A stretch of 64,000 nucleotides of DNA, taken from positions 1-64,000 of the forward strand of contig NZ_QGTM01000001.1 in assembly GCF_003182195.1 (NCBI RefSeq), read 5' to 3'. Source of the stretch: Halomonas sp. A11-A. GTDB lineage: Bacteria > Pseudomonadota > Gammaproteobacteria > Pseudomonadales > Halomonadaceae. Of this stretch, positions 10,087 through 19,571 are shown in pieces. Made by a program: the position numbers and the translations under genes. A model generated the notes under the pieces. The model searched no databases, was not told where the DNA came from, and worked only from the letters and a program-made list of their open reading frames with translations. Positions within the stretch are counted from its first letter, which is position 1, and each line of letters begins with the position of its first letter.

Positions 10087-10575
10087 GTGAGCCATATCAT
10101 CACTCCCGATATCTGCGACGCCCATCCCGAGGTCCGCGTCCTGGATCCGATCTTCATCAACTTCGGCGGGCGCGATGCCTTCTGCGGTCCGATCCGCACC
10201 GTGAAGTGCTTCGAGGACAACTCCCTGGTCAAGGAAGCGGTGGCCGAGCCCGGCGAGGGCGCCGTGCTGGTGGTGGACGCCGGGGGCTCCCAGCGCTGTG
10301 CGATGCTGGGCGACATACTGGCCGAGCAGGCCGCCGACAACGGCTGGTCGGGCGTCATCATGTACGGCTGCGTGCGTGACGTGGACGTGCTGGCCGAGAC
10401 CGAGCTCGGCGTGCAGGCGCTGGGCGCCCACCCGCGCAGGAGCGAGAAGCGCGGCGAGGGCCAGCGCGACATCCCGGTGACCTTCGCCGGTGTGACCCTC
10501 TCGCCCGGCGAGTGGCTCTACGCCGACAACAACGGCATCTTGGTGGCCGATGCGCGCCTGCCGCTGGAGGGCTGA
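10087..10575 (+). CDS. rraA: Regulator of RNase E activity A (RraA)
   Basis: A 162-residue RraA family protein (E. coli has 161). RraA trimers bind RNase E and slow mRNA decay; relatives act as HMG aldolases. The core [35 protein letters not shown] includes the conserved G-x-x-R-D loop. GTG 10087 was chosen because AAGGA lies about 9 bases upstream and [14 protein letters not shown] aligns with the family start; the open frame back to 9991 is not supported. It is single, with a GC-rich hairpin after it (10602-10624) that lacks a T tract. Confidence 0.93.
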   Translation: MSHIITPDICDAHPEVRVLDPIFINFGGRDAFCGPIRTVKCFEDNSLVKEAVAEPGEGAVLVVDAGGSQRCAMLGDILAEQAADNGWSGVIMYGCVRDVDVLAETELGVQALGAHPRRSEKRGEGQRDIPVTFAGVTLSPGEWLYADNNGILVADARLPLEG

Positions 10576-10670
10576 GGCCCGTCTTCTCCCTTACTCCCGG
10601 CGGGCGGCCCCTTGCCGCCCGCTGCCCGAGGGTGTCACCCTAGGGCCATGTCCATGACGCCGAACGCCCC

Positions 10671-12554
10671 ATGCTGGCCCTCTCCCAGCTGAGCCGGGAC
10701 GTGCTGCGCACCCTGCGCGAGCACCTGCGGCCGCTGATCGTCTACCACCTCTTCTTCATCCTGCTGGCCTCGCTGCTGCTGCTGCCGGCGGTGGCCTGGA
10801 GCCTGACGCGGCTGCTCGGCCAGTTCGGGCGCCCGGTGATCACCAACGCCGAGCTCATCGACATCCTGATGAGTGCCGGCGGTGCCCTCTGGCTGCTGGC
10901 CGCCACCGGCCTCACCTTCCTCGTGCTCTACCTGCAGCAGGCCGGGATGATCCTGGTGGCGGCGCGCCCCAGGGACAACCACGTGCGCCTGGCCTTCGAG
11001 GCGCTCTGGTGGACTCTACGCCGCCTGCCGCAGCTGGCGGCCCTGGTGGTGGTCCAGGTGGGCAGCCACCTGCTGCTGGTCACTCCAGTGGCCTTTGCCA
11101 TCGCCTGGCTCTATGGCACCTTCCTCGGCGGGCTGGACCCCTACTACGTGCAGCGGGTGCGCCCCCCGGCGCTGTGGCAGTTCCTCGCCATCGGCCTGCC
11201 GCTGGTGGTGGTCTGGGCGGCCATCGCCGCGACCCTCTACTTCCGCTGGATCCTCGCCCTGCCGCTGGTGGCGCTGGAGGGCCTCTGGCCCCGCCAGGCG
11301 CTCCAGCGCAGCCACCGGCTGACCCATGGCCGCAAGGGCCCCATCGCCCTGGCGGTGATCGCCCTGCTGCTGGTCATCATCGCCCTGCCGCTGCTCGCCA
11401 CCCTGCTCTTCGACCGGCTCTTCACGCCGATGCTGGGGTGGCTGCCCGAGCGCAACGCCGTGCTGGTGCCGGCCACCCTGGCCTACCTCACCGCCTACGT
11501 GCTGGTGACCCTGGCCATCACCTTCGTGGGTATCGCCGCCAACGCCCTGCTCTCCGCCTGCCTCACCCTGCGCCTGGCCCACCGCGAGCCGCGCCCCGCG
11601 CCACCGCCCAAGGGCGCCCACCCGGGGCGACTGGCCTGGGCGCTGGAGATCGGGGTGATCGCCTTCGCCCTCTCCCAGGCGTGGCTGATCGTCAACAGCT
11701 TCGAGCTGCGCGACGAGGTCGCCAACATCGCCCACCGCGGCAGCTCCATGGCCGCCCCGGAGAACACCCTGGCAGCGGTGGAGCGGGCGATCCAGGACGG
11801 CGCCGACTATGTGGAGATCGACGTGCGCCTCACCGCCGACGACGAGGTGGTGCTGTTCCACGACCGCAGCCTGACCCGCCTGACCGGCGATCCGCGTAAC
11901 CTCGGCGAGCTGACCCGGGAGGAGCTGGCCGTCTTCGACGTGGGCAGCTGGTTCGGCGATGCCTTCCAGGGAGAGCGCATCCCGGGGCTCGACGAAACCC
12001 TGGCCGCGGTGCGCGGTCGCAATGCCCTGATGATCGACATGAAGCCGGACCCCGGCCGCGAGGTGGCCCTGGTGGAGGGAGTGATCGCCACCCTGCGCGA
12101 GGAGTCGGCCCGACGCCAAGCCTGCCACGACGAGGCCGCGGACGCCGAGGCGGCGGCAGCCTGCGGAAGCGTGGACGTGATCGGAGAGACCCGTGTGGCC
12201 ACCATGTCGGCGGCCCTGGTGGAGGAGATACGCGCCCGGGAGCCCGAGCTCAGGGTGACCCTGCTGGCCCAGCTGATCCTGCCCGGCACCCTGAACCGGC
12301 GCGGCTTCGATGCCCTGGGGCTGCGCCATAATCGCATCAGCCAGGCGGAGGTGCGCCTGGCCCGCGACCACGGCTACGAGATCCACGCCTGGACGGTCAA
12401 TGACCCGGCGCGGATGTCGCAGCTGATCGACCTGGGCGTCGACGCCATCATCACCGACCGCCCCGACCTGCTGGCGACCCTGCTGGCCGAGCGCCGCGAA
12501 CTCAGCGACGGCGAGCTGCTACTGATCAAGCTGCGCAACTGGCTACGCAGCTAG
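10671..12554 (+). CDS. Membrane-fused glycerophosphodiester phosphodiesterase
   Basis: 627 residues. The first 320 or so form about seven transmembrane segments (the glycerophosphoryl diester phosphodiesterase membrane domain). From about residue 350 comes a GDPD TIM-barrel domain with the catalytic signature AHRGSSMAAPENT (H355), metal ligands in DYVEIDVRLTAD, FHDRSLTR, and the late motif AWTVNDPARM. It should hydrolyse glycerophosphodiesters to an alcohol and glycerol-3-phosphate, with the catalytic part facing the aqueous side. Start ATG 10671 is the first Met before helix 1. It is convergent with ggt across a cruciform-forming intergenic element. Confidence 0.88.
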   Translation: MLALSQLSRDVLRTLREHLRPLIVYHLFFILLASLLLLPAVAWSLTRLLGQFGRPVITNAELIDILMSAGGALWLLAATGLTFLVLYLQQAGMILVAARPRDNHVRLAFEALWWTLRRLPQLAALVVVQVGSHLLLVTPVAFAIAWLYGTFLGGLDPYYVQRVRPPALWQFLAIGLPLVVVWAAIAATLYFRWILALPLVALEGLWPRQALQRSHRLTHGRKGPIALAVIALLLVIIALPLLATLLFDRLFTPMLGWLPERNAVLVPATLAYLTAYVLVTLAITFVGIAANALLSACLTLRLAHREPRPAPPPKGAHPGRLAWALEIGVIAFALSQAWLIVNSFELRDEVANIAHRGSSMAAPENTLAAVERAIQDGADYVEIDVRLTADDEVVLFHDRSLTRLTGDPRNLGELTREELAVFDVGSWFGDAFQGERIPGLDETLAAVRGRNALMIDMKPDPGREVALVEGVIATLREESARRQACHDEAADAEAAAACGSVDVIGETRVATMSAALVEEIRAREPELRVTLLAQLILPGTLNRRGFDALGLRHNRISQAEVRLARDHGYEIHAWTVNDPARMSQLIDLGVDAIITDRPDLLATLLAERRELSDGELLLIKLRNWLRS

Positions 12555-12648
12555 TCGCAAGCCACAAGCAGTACCCGCCAGCGCCTAGAAATCATCTTGT
12601 CGCTGGCCAAAGGCCACCGGGGTTCCTTGTGGCTTGCTCCTTGTAGCT
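12549..12648. repeat. Cruciform-forming intergenic inverted repeat
   Basis: Three nested arms are visible: AGCTA (12549-12553) with TAGCT (12644-12648); GCAAGCCACAAG (12557-12568) with its perfect complement at 12626-12637; and GCCAGCG (12577-12583) with CGCTGGC (12601-12607). It fills the gap between the convergent GDPD and ggt genes and could end transcription from both sides. Words such as CAAGCCxCAAG recur in the intergenic hairpin at 37156-37194. Confidence 0.6.
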
Positions 12649-12650
12649 GA

Positions 12651-14486
12651 TCAATCCCCCATCACGATGCCTTCTCTGCGCGGGTCGGCCCCGCCGAAGA
12701 AGCCCGTCTCGGTGCGCTGGATCGCCTGCAGCCCGCTGACCAGCTCACGCTCGCTGACCTCGTGGCCACGGGCGTTGAGCGCCTCCAGGGTCGCGGCCGG
12801 GAAGCGCCCCTCCTCCAGGAATACCGGCCCGCCCAGGGTGATGGCGTGAGGCAGGTTCAGCGCCTCCTGGGCATCCAGTCCCCAGTCGAGCATCGCCACC
12901 AGCGCCTTGGCGGTGTAGTGGATGATCGCCGCCCCGCCGGGGGAGCCGAGGCTCGCCACCAGCTCGCCGCGGCTGTCGCCGTCCCGCGCAAAGACCAGGG
13001 TCGGGCTCATGCTGGAGCGCGGCCGCTTGTTCGGCTCCACCCGATTGGCGATGAGATTACCCGCCTCGTCCTCCGGGGTGAAGGAGAAGTCGGTCAGCTC
13101 GTTGTTGAGGAGGTAACCGCCGGCAAGGCCGGTGCCGCCATCGGCGAGGATCCGCGAGCCGAAGGCGGCCTCGATGGTGGTGGTCATGGCGATGGCGTTG
13201 CCGTGCTCGTCGACGATGCTGATGTGGCTGGTGCCGTACTCCGGCTGCTCGGGCTGGCTGGCCCAGGCGGTCGCGAGCTCGCCCGGATTGCCGGGCTCAG
13301 CGCCGCCGCTACCGAGGCTCTCCTCGCCGATGAGCCCCGCACGCAGCGCCAGGTAGTCGGGGGCAAGCATCACCGACCAGTCGCCGCCGGGGGCCTCCAC
13401 GAAGTCCGGGTCGGCGATGTATCTGCCCCGATCGGCGAAGGCCAGCCGCGACGCCTCGAGGAACTGGTGCAGCCAGGGCTCGCCGGGCACGCCCTCCTCC
13501 AGGGGCGTCTCCACCTCGGGCAGGTGCTCCAGGATACCGAGGATCTGCATCACGGTGAGGTGGCCCGAGGAGGGCGGCGGGAAGCCGCAGATCTCGTAGC
13601 CTTGCCAGGCGGTGCAGAGCGGGGCGCGCCGCTTCGCCTCGTAGCCGGCCAGGTCCTCCGCGGTGATGGCGCCAGCGCGACTGTGGTGGCCCTGCACCCG
13701 GGCCACCAGGTCCTCGGCGATCGGCCCCTCGTGCAGGGCCCGGCTTCCGTGCTCGGCGATCTCGCGCAGGATGGCGGCCAGGGCCGGGTTCTTCAGCGTC
13801 ACCCCCGCCTCGAGCGGCTCGCCGTTCGGGTAGTAGAAGGCGCCGCCCAGGGGATCGTCACGCAGCGGCTGCTCGCTTTCGAGGCTGGTGGCCAGTCGCG
13901 GGCTCACCGCGAAGCCCTCCTCGGCCAGCCGGATCGCCGGGCCGAAGAGCTCCGCCCAGGGCAGCCGACCATGCTCGGCGTGGGCCAGCTCCAGCATGCG
14001 CACGGTGCCGGGCACCCCCACCGAAAGTCCGCTGGCGGCGGCCTCCATGAAGGGCAGCGGCTCGCCCTCCTCGTCGAGGAAGAGCTCGCCGTCGACGGCG
14101 GCCGGCGCGGTCTCGCGGCCGTCATAGGCGGCCACCTCGTCCCCGTCGTGGTGCATCAAAAAGGCGCCACCGCCGATCCCGCTGGACTGAGGCTCCACCA
14201 GGGTCAGCACCATCTGCACCGCCACCGCGGCATCGATGGCGCTGCCGCCGGCCCTGAGCACCTGGTAGCCGGCGTCGGTGGCCAGCGGGTTGGCGGCGGC
14301 CACCGCGAAGCGCTCGGTGGCCCAGCCGGGCTTCTCCTGGCTCTCGGAGGCGACCTCGGGGGCGATGGCGGGCAGGTCGTACTGGAAGGCCACCTCGGCC
14401 TGGGCCGCCAGCGGCAGGCCCAGCAGGGCGGCGGCGATGGCCGGCACCAGCAGGCGGCGGCGGAAGGGAACGACGGGCAGGTTCAT
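12651..14486 (-). CDS. ggt: Gamma-glutamyltransferase (periplasmic)
   Basis: A 611-residue Ntn-hydrolase that cleaves or transfers the gamma-glutamyl group of glutathione. It starts with a signal peptide (FRRRLLVPAIAAALLGLPLAAQA), so export to the periplasm is expected. The large-subunit motif GIGGGAFL precedes the self-processing site YGTSHISIVDEHGNA, whose Thr becomes the nucleophile at the start of the small subunit. NKRPRSSMSPT and GSPGG near the C-terminus bind substrate. ATG 14486 is preceded by AAGGAG at 7 bases, better than the Met six codons upstream. Confidence 0.94.
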   Translation of the reverse strand: MNLPVVPFRRRLLVPAIAAALLGLPLAAQAEVAFQYDLPAIAPEVASESQEKPGWATERFAVAAANPLATDAGYQVLRAGGSAIDAAVAVQMVLTLVEPQSSGIGGGAFLMHHDGDEVAAYDGRETAPAAVDGELFLDEEGEPLPFMEAAASGLSVGVPGTVRMLELAHAEHGRLPWAELFGPAIRLAEEGFAVSPRLATSLESEQPLRDDPLGGAFYYPNGEPLEAGVTLKNPALAAILREIAEHGSRALHEGPIAEDLVARVQGHHSRAGAITAEDLAGYEAKRRAPLCTAWQGYEICGFPPPSSGHLTVMQILGILEHLPEVETPLEEGVPGEPWLHQFLEASRLAFADRGRYIADPDFVEAPGGDWSVMLAPDYLALRAGLIGEESLGSGGAEPGNPGELATAWASQPEQPEYGTSHISIVDEHGNAIAMTTTIEAAFGSRILADGGTGLAGGYLLNNELTDFSFTPEDEAGNLIANRVEPNKRPRSSMSPTLVFARDGDSRGELVASLGSPGGAAIIHYTAKALVAMLDWGLDAQEALNLPHAITLGGPVFLEEGRFPAATLEALNARGHEVSERELVSGLQAIQRTETGFFGGADPRREGIVMGD

Positions 14487-14541
14487 GGACAGGCTCCTTG
14501 TCACGATGGGGTCAACGGGAGACTGTCATCATAGACGAAAG

Positions 14542-14569
14542 ACGCCCGGCTGACGGAGGTCGACCGGGC
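14542..14569 (-). terminator. Possible hairpin terminator downstream of ppsA
   Basis: CGCCCGG (from 14542) pairs with CCGGGCG (to about 14570) and, on the minus strand, is followed by TCTTTCG. It lies between the ppsA stop and the ggt start. The T tract is weak. Confidence 0.35.
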
Positions 14570-14634
14570 GAGAATAACCTATCAATGTGTTGCGCGGGCT
14601 GACCTGGCGACAAGCCCCGCAACGCCGGACCGAC

Positions 14635-14649
14635 GAGGAGGCGCTGTGA
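14635..14649. repeat. Intergenic 15-mer GAGGAGGCGCTGTGA, copy 1
   Basis: The identical 15-mer occurs at 19466-19480; both copies lie outside genes and are followed by pyrimidine-rich sequence. The stretch 14487-14719 holds no gene. Confidence 0.5.
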
Positions 14650-14719
14650 CCCCCTATATGGTCTCCTACCGGCTTGCCCCCAGCGCCCTCGCAGGCGTTG
14701 TGCTGAGCCGGTCTAGCGC

Positions 14720-17092
14720 TCAGCCCAGGGTTTCCCCGGCAAGCATGAACCAGGTCTCCAGCACCGCATCCGGGTTGAGAGAGACGGAGTCGATGCCCTG
14801 TTCCATCAGCCACTTGGCGAGGTCCGGGTGATCCGACGGGCCCTGGCCGCAGATGCCGACGTACTTGCCCTGGGCCTTGCAGGCCTGGATGGCCATGGCC
14901 AGCAGCTTCTTGACCGCCGGATTACGCTCATCGAAGAGGTGGGCGACGATACCGGAGTCGCGATCCAGCCCCAGGGTGAGCTGGGTCAGATCGTTGGAGC
15001 CGATGGAGAAGCCGTCGAAGTGCTCGAGGAACTCGTCGGCCAGCAGGGCGTTGGCCGGCAGCTCGCACATCATGATGACCTTGAGGTCATGCTCGCCGCG
15101 CTTCAGGCCGTTGGCGGCGAGCAGCTCGACCACCTGACGGGCCTCGTCGGGGGTGCGCACGAAGGGCACCATGATCTCGACGTTGGTCAGGCCCATCTCC
15201 TCGCGGACCCGCTTCAGCGCCCGGCACTCCAGCTCGAAGCAGGGACGGAAGGTCTCGGAGATATAGCGGGCGGCGCCGCGGAAGCCCAGCATGGGGTTCT
15301 CTTCGCCGGGCTCGTAGAGCTTGCCGCCGATGAGGTTCTCGTACTCGTTGGACTTGAAGTCCGACAGGCGCACGATCACCCGCTGGGGGTAGAAGGCGGC
15401 GGCCAGGGTGCTGATGCCCTCGACCAGCTTGTCGACGTAGAAGTCCACCGGGCTCGCGTAGCCGGCAATGCGCATGTCGATGGTCTGCTGCAGGTCGGCG
15501 GGGAGGCGGTCGTACTCGAGCAGCGCCCTGGGGTGCACGCCGATCATGCGGTTGATGATGAACTCCAGGCGCGCCAGGCCGACGCCGGCATTGGGCAGGC
15601 TGGCGAAGCCGAAGGCGCGGTCGGGGTTGCCGACGTTCATCATGATCTTGAAGGGGATCTCGGGCATGGCGTCGACGCTGGTCACGCTGCGGTCGAAGGC
15701 CAGCAGCCCCTCATAGACGTGGCCGGTGTCGCCCTCGGCGCAGGAGACGGTGACGTCGCGGCCGTCGGCGAGCACCTCGGTGGCATCGCCGCAGCCCACC
15801 ACGGCGGGAATACCGAGCTCGCGGGCGATGATCGCCGCGTGGCAGGTACGCCCGCCGCGGTTGGTGACGATGGCCGAGGCACGCTTCATGATCGGCTCCC
15901 AGTCGGGATCGGTCATGTCGGTAACCAGGACGTCTCCGCTCTGCACCTTCTCCATGTCCTCCGGGGAGAACACCACCTTGACCGCCCCGCGGCCGATGCG
16001 CTGGCCGATGGCACGGCCGGCCACCAGGGTGCGGCCCTTCTCCTTGAGCTGGAAGCGCTCCAGCTTGCCCCCCTCCTGCTGGGAGACCACGGTCTCCGGG
16101 CGGGCCTGGACGATGTAGAGCTCGCCGTCGTCGCCATCCAGGGCCCACTCGATGTCCATGGGGCGCTGGTAGTGCTGCTCGATGGTCACCGCCTGGCGGG
16201 CCAGGGCCATCACCTGCTCGTCGCTGATGCAGAAGCGGCCACGATCCTTGAGCGGCACGTCCACGGTTTCCACCGACTTGCCGGCGCTGGCCTCCTGGCC
16301 ATAGACCATCTTGATCAGCTTGGAGCCCAGGTTGCGGCGCAGCACCGCCGGGCGGCCGGCGGCCAGCGTCGGCTTGTGCACGTAGAACTCGTCGGGGTTC
16401 ACGGCGCCCTGCACCACGGTCTCGCCGAGGCCCCAGGAGGCGGTGACGAAGACCGCATCGCGGTAGCCGGACTCGGTGTCCAGGGTGAACATCACCCCGG
16501 ACGCGCCGGTCTCGGAGCGCACCATCTTCTGGACGCCGGCGGAGAGCGCCACGTTCTCGTGGGCGTAGCCGCGGTGCACCCGGTAGGAGATGGCACGGTC
16601 GTTGAACAGCGAAGCGAACACCTCGTGCACCGCGCGCTTGATGTTGTCGAAGCCCTCGATGTTGAGGAAGGTCTCCTGCTGGCCGGCGAAGGAGGCGTCC
16701 GGCAGATCCTCGGCGGTGGCCGAGGAGCGCACCGCCACCTTGAGGTTGGGATGCCGGGCGAGGAGCCGGTCGTAGGCGCCGCGCAGGTGCTGTTCGAAGG
16801 CGGGCGGCAACGGCGTGTCGATGATCCACTGGCGGATCTCGGCGCCGGTGCGGGCCAGGGCGGTAACATCGTCCACGTCCAGGGTGGCAAGCGCGGCGTT
16901 GATGCGCTCGTTGAGGCCTTCGTGGGAGAGGAATTCGCGGTAGGCGTGGGCAGTGGTGGCGAAGCCGCCGGGCACGGTGACCCCGGCGCCGGCCAGGTTG
17001 GAGATCATCTCGCCGAGGGAGGCGTTCTTGCCCCCGACGCGCTCCACATCGTCCATGCCCAGCTCTTCGAACCACAGAATGTAATCGTCCAC
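14720..17092 (-). CDS. ppsA: Phosphoenolpyruvate synthase
   Basis: 790 residues (E. coli PpsA has 792). Converts pyruvate + ATP + water to PEP + AMP + phosphate for gluconeogenesis. Domains in order: N-terminal ATP-grasp ([31 protein letters not shown]), the mobile phospho-His domain with [18 protein letters not shown] (catalytic His), and the C-terminal PEP-binding barrel with [11 protein letters not shown] and [18 protein letters not shown] 17092 is preceded by AGGGGG. It is divergent from ppsR, which encodes its own phosphorylation switch. Confidence 0.97.
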   Translation of the reverse strand: MDDYILWFEELGMDDVERVGGKNASLGEMISNLAGAGVTVPGGFATTAHAYREFLSHEGLNERINAALATLDVDDVTALARTGAEIRQWIIDTPLPPAFEQHLRGAYDRLLARHPNLKVAVRSSATAEDLPDASFAGQQETFLNIEGFDNIKRAVHEVFASLFNDRAISYRVHRGYAHENVALSAGVQKMVRSETGASGVMFTLDTESGYRDAVFVTASWGLGETVVQGAVNPDEFYVHKPTLAAGRPAVLRRNLGSKLIKMVYGQEASAGKSVETVDVPLKDRGRFCISDEQVMALARQAVTIEQHYQRPMDIEWALDGDDGELYIVQARPETVVSQQEGGKLERFQLKEKGRTLVAGRAIGQRIGRGAVKVVFSPEDMEKVQSGDVLVTDMTDPDWEPIMKRASAIVTNRGGRTCHAAIIARELGIPAVVGCGDATEVLADGRDVTVSCAEGDTGHVYEGLLAFDRSVTSVDAMPEIPFKIMMNVGNPDRAFGFASLPNAGVGLARLEFIINRMIGVHPRALLEYDRLPADLQQTIDMRIAGYASPVDFYVDKLVEGISTLAAAFYPQRVIVRLSDFKSNEYENLIGGKLYEPGEENPMLGFRGAARYISETFRPCFELECRALKRVREEMGLTNVEIMVPFVRTPDEARQVVELLAANGLKRGEHDLKVIMMCELPANALLADEFLEHFDGFSIGSNDLTQLTLGLDRDSGIVAHLFDERNPAVKKLLAMAIQACKAQGKYVGICGQGPSDHPDLAKWLMEQGIDSVSLNPDAVLETWFMLAGETLG

Positions 17093-17121
17093 GGAACCCC
17101 CTTGGCTTTCGACGACAGGTG

Positions 17122-17141
17122 GTCATGCCAGGAGGCATGAC
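17122..17141. promoter_or_regulatory. 8-bp hairpin in the ppsA leader
   Basis: GTCATGCC (17122-17129), loop AGGA, GGCATGAC (17134-17141): a perfect stem about 30-50 bases upstream of the ppsA start. It could be an operator or a leader-RNA hairpin. Confidence 0.35.
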
Positions 17142-17209
17142 GGGATGGTCGGCACTCTACCAAGCGGGGGCCATATTCGCCATTGGTCTAACAGCGAAGA
17201 CACTGGAGG

Positions 17210-17223
17210 ATTTTTACAAAAAT
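17210..17223. promoter_or_regulatory. AT-rich palindrome between ppsA and ppsR
   Basis: ATTTTTACAAAAAT is a palindromic A/T block in an otherwise GC-rich 270-base divergent intergenic region. It is a candidate shared operator or promoter element. No Cra site was recognised. Confidence 0.35.
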
Positions 17224-17362
17224 GGGCCCTTTTCGCGGATTCCTGTAGTCGACTAACCAAGTGGCCGGACGGCCGACGCTTGTGGCAGGCGGCGCGGGCA
17301 CCGACAATAGGCACCGCGTCTTCCACTACCTTTATCTCTCCATTTACCGCGATGACACCGCC

Positions 17363-18196
17363 ATGACCCGTACCGCCTTCTTCATCTCCGATGGCACCGG
17401 CATCACCGCCGAGAGCCTGGGCCGCAGCCTGCTGGCACAGTTCGAGAACGTCGAGATCCGCATGGTCACCAAGCCCTACATCGATTCGGTCGAGAAGGCC
17501 ATGAACCTGGTGGAGGTGATCAACGGCACCGCGGTCCGCGATGGCGAGACCCCGATCATCATCGACACCATCGTCGACAGCACCATCCGCGACGTGATCC
17601 GCCAGGCCGAGGGCTTCAAGGTCGACATCTTCTCGACCTTCCTGGAGCCCCTCGAACAGGAGCTCGCCACCCGCTCCAGCTATAGCGTGGGGCGCACCCA
17701 CGCCATCGGGCAGGACGAGGTCTACATGGACCGCATCCACTCGGTGCACTTCGCCCTGGACAACGACGACGGCGCCCGTACCCACCAGTATGATAAGGCT
17801 GATGTGATCCTGGTCGGGGTCTCACGCTGCGGCAAGACCCCCACCTCGCTCTACCTGGCGCTGCAGTTCGGCGTCCGCGCCGCCAACTACCCGCTCACCG
17901 AGGATGACCTCGACGAGGATGGCGTCCTCAAGCTGCCGAAGGCCCTGGCGCCCCACCGCCACAAGCTGTTCGGGCTGACCATCGACCCGCGCCGGCTGGC
18001 GGCGATCCGCCACGAGCGCCGACCCAACAGCCGCTACAGCTCCATGGACCAGTGCATGCAGGAGGTCGGCCAGGCGGAGGGGCTCTACCGCCAGCTGCAT
18101 ATCCCCTTCATCGACACCACCCGCTTCTCGGTGGAGGAGATCTCCACCCGCATGATCGCCGAGATGGGCCTGACCCGCCGTTTCTCGCCGCGCTAA
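17363..18196 (+). CDS. ppsR: PEP synthase regulatory kinase/pyrophosphorylase (PSRP)
   Basis: A 277-residue DUF299 protein, the same length as E. coli PpsR. It switches PEP synthase off by ADP-dependent phosphorylation of an active-site Thr and on again by phosphate-dependent dephosphorylation. The P-loop [15 protein letters not shown] (GVSRxGKT type) and the start [20 protein letters not shown] are diagnostic. ATG 17363 follows the family start; the open frame back to 17261 is upstream sequence. It is divergent from its target ppsA, and its last 4 bases overlap the 3' end of the CoA-transferase on the other strand. Confidence 0.97.
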   Translation: MTRTAFFISDGTGITAESLGRSLLAQFENVEIRMVTKPYIDSVEKAMNLVEVINGTAVRDGETPIIIDTIVDSTIRDVIRQAEGFKVDIFSTFLEPLEQELATRSSYSVGRTHAIGQDEVYMDRIHSVHFALDNDDGARTHQYDKADVILVGVSRCGKTPTSLYLALQFGVRAANYPLTEDDLDEDGVLKLPKALAPHRHKLFGLTIDPRRLAAIRHERRPNSRYSSMDQCMQEVGQAEGLYRQLHIPFIDTTRFSVEEISTRMIAEMGLTRRFSPR

Positions 18197-19398
18197 CGCA
18201 CCACCCCTGCTCTTCTCAGCCGGGCGATATCGTCCGGCGTCAGCCCCATCCCGGCCAGGATGGCATCGCTGTCCTGGCCGAGACGCGGCGGCGCCACCTC
18301 GCTGGTGGCGGATTCGCCATCGAAGCGCAGGGGATTGCCCACCTGGGGGACCTCAAGCTCGCCGCGCCGGAGGGTGCGGCGCATGGCGCGGTGCTGCACC
18401 TGGGGATCGTCGAACACCTCGGTGAGGGTGTTGATGGGCCCGGCGGGAATGCCGCGCGCCTCCAGCTCGGAGAGCCACTCGTCCCGACCGCGGGTCATCA
18501 GGATCGCCTGGATCATCGGCACCAGCACCTCGCGGTTGCCGACCCTCGCCGCGTTGGTGGCGTAGGCCGGGTCATCGGCCCACTCGGGGTGGCCGAGCAG
18601 GCGGGCGAAGCGGGCGAACTGGGCGTCGTTGCCCACGGTGAGCACCAGGTGACCATCGGCGCAGGCGAAGGCCTGGTAGGGGACGATATTGGGGTGAGCG
18701 TTGCCGTGGCGTTCCGGGTCGCGGCCCGAGACCAGGGCGTTGAGGGCCTGGTTGGCGAGCGTCGCCACCTGGACATCGAGCAGGGCCACGTCCACATGGC
18801 GCCCGACCCCGGTGCGCTCACGATCCTGCAGCGCCGCCAGCACCCCCACGGTGGCGTAGAGCCCGGTCGTGACGTCGGTGATCGCCACGCCGGTCTTCAT
18901 CGGCATGCCGTCGGGCTCGCCGCCGAGGCTCATCAGTCCGCCCATGGCCTGGATCATGAAGTCATAGCCGGCGCGATGGGCGTAGGGGCCATCCTGGCCG
19001 AAGCCGGTAATCGAGCAGCCGATCAGCCGCGGGTTGAGGGCCTTTAAGCTCGGGTAGTCGAGGCCGTACTTGGCAAGCCCGCCCACCTTGAAGTTCTCCA
19101 GCAGGATATCGGCGCCCTCGGCCAGCCGGCGCACCAGCGCCTGCCCCTCCTCGGTGGCGATATCCACGGCCAGCGACTGCTTGCCACGGTTGGCGCAGAG
19201 GTAATAGGCGGCGACCTGCTCCAGGGCATCGCCCTCGGCAAGCCACGGCGGCCCCCAGCCGCGGGTGTCGTCGCCGCGCTCGGGGTGCTCGATCTTGATC
19301 ACCCGGGCGCCCAGGTCGGCGAGCAGCTGGCCCGCCCAGGGGCCGGCCAGCACCCGCGACATGTCGAGCACCGTAATGCCTTCCAGCGGTCCACTCAT
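18193..19398 (-). CDS. Family III CoA-transferase (CaiB/BaiF), likely succinyl-CoA:glutarate type
   Basis: A 401-residue formyl-CoA-transferase-like protein. It opens with [28 protein letters not shown] and carries [27 protein letters not shown], and [15 protein letters not shown], where the Asp is the predicted nucleophile. The downstream regions [14 protein letters not shown] and [11 protein letters not shown] are also typical. Family III enzymes exchange CoA between carboxylic acids. Position 173 bases downstream of gcdH on the same strand suggests glutarate activation (SUGCT/GcdG role), so that glutaryl-CoA can be fed to GcdH. The substrate assignment is contextual. Confidence 0.87.
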   Translation of the reverse strand: MSGPLEGITVLDMSRVLAGPWAGQLLADLGARVIKIEHPERGDDTRGWGPPWLAEGDALEQVAAYYLCANRGKQSLAVDIATEEGQALVRRLAEGADILLENFKVGGLAKYGLDYPSLKALNPRLIGCSITGFGQDGPYAHRAGYDFMIQAMGGLMSLGGEPDGMPMKTGVAITDVTTGLYATVGVLAALQDRERTGVGRHVDVALLDVQVATLANQALNALVSGRDPERHGNAHPNIVPYQAFACADGHLVLTVGNDAQFARFARLLGHPEWADDPAYATNAARVGNREVLVPMIQAILMTRGRDEWLSELEARGIPAGPINTLTEVFDDPQVQHRAMRRTLRRGELEVPQVGNPLRFDGESATSEVAPPRLGQDSDAILAGMGLTPDDIARLRRAGVVR

Positions 19399-19465
19399 CG
19401 TGAGCTCCTTGCTACCGTGTACCGATTAGTGGCACCACTCGGGGCTGCCCCGGCGTCAGGACTTC

Positions 19466-19529
19466 GAGGAGGCGCTGTGAATACCTCCCTGTACGCTACC
19501 TCGGCCATCCCTGGTCCTCGGACCTCCTC
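19466..19529. repeat. Intergenic repeat element, copy 2
   Basis: Begins GAGGAGGCGCTGTGA (19466-19480), identical to 14635-14649, and ends CCTCCTC (19523-19529), complementary to the opening GAGGAGG. Between these are CTCCCTGTACGC and CATCCCTGG words. It looks like a small dispersed, inverted-end intergenic repeat between gcdH and the CoA-transferase gene. Confidence 0.5.
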
Positions 19530-19571
19530 TACGCCCTGCCCCCGGCGCCCCGCGTTTTCATCCGCCTTTTA

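Noticed and set aside
14828..17140. 770-codon plus-strand ORF opposite ppsA
   Set aside because: Reverse-frame shadow of ppsA.
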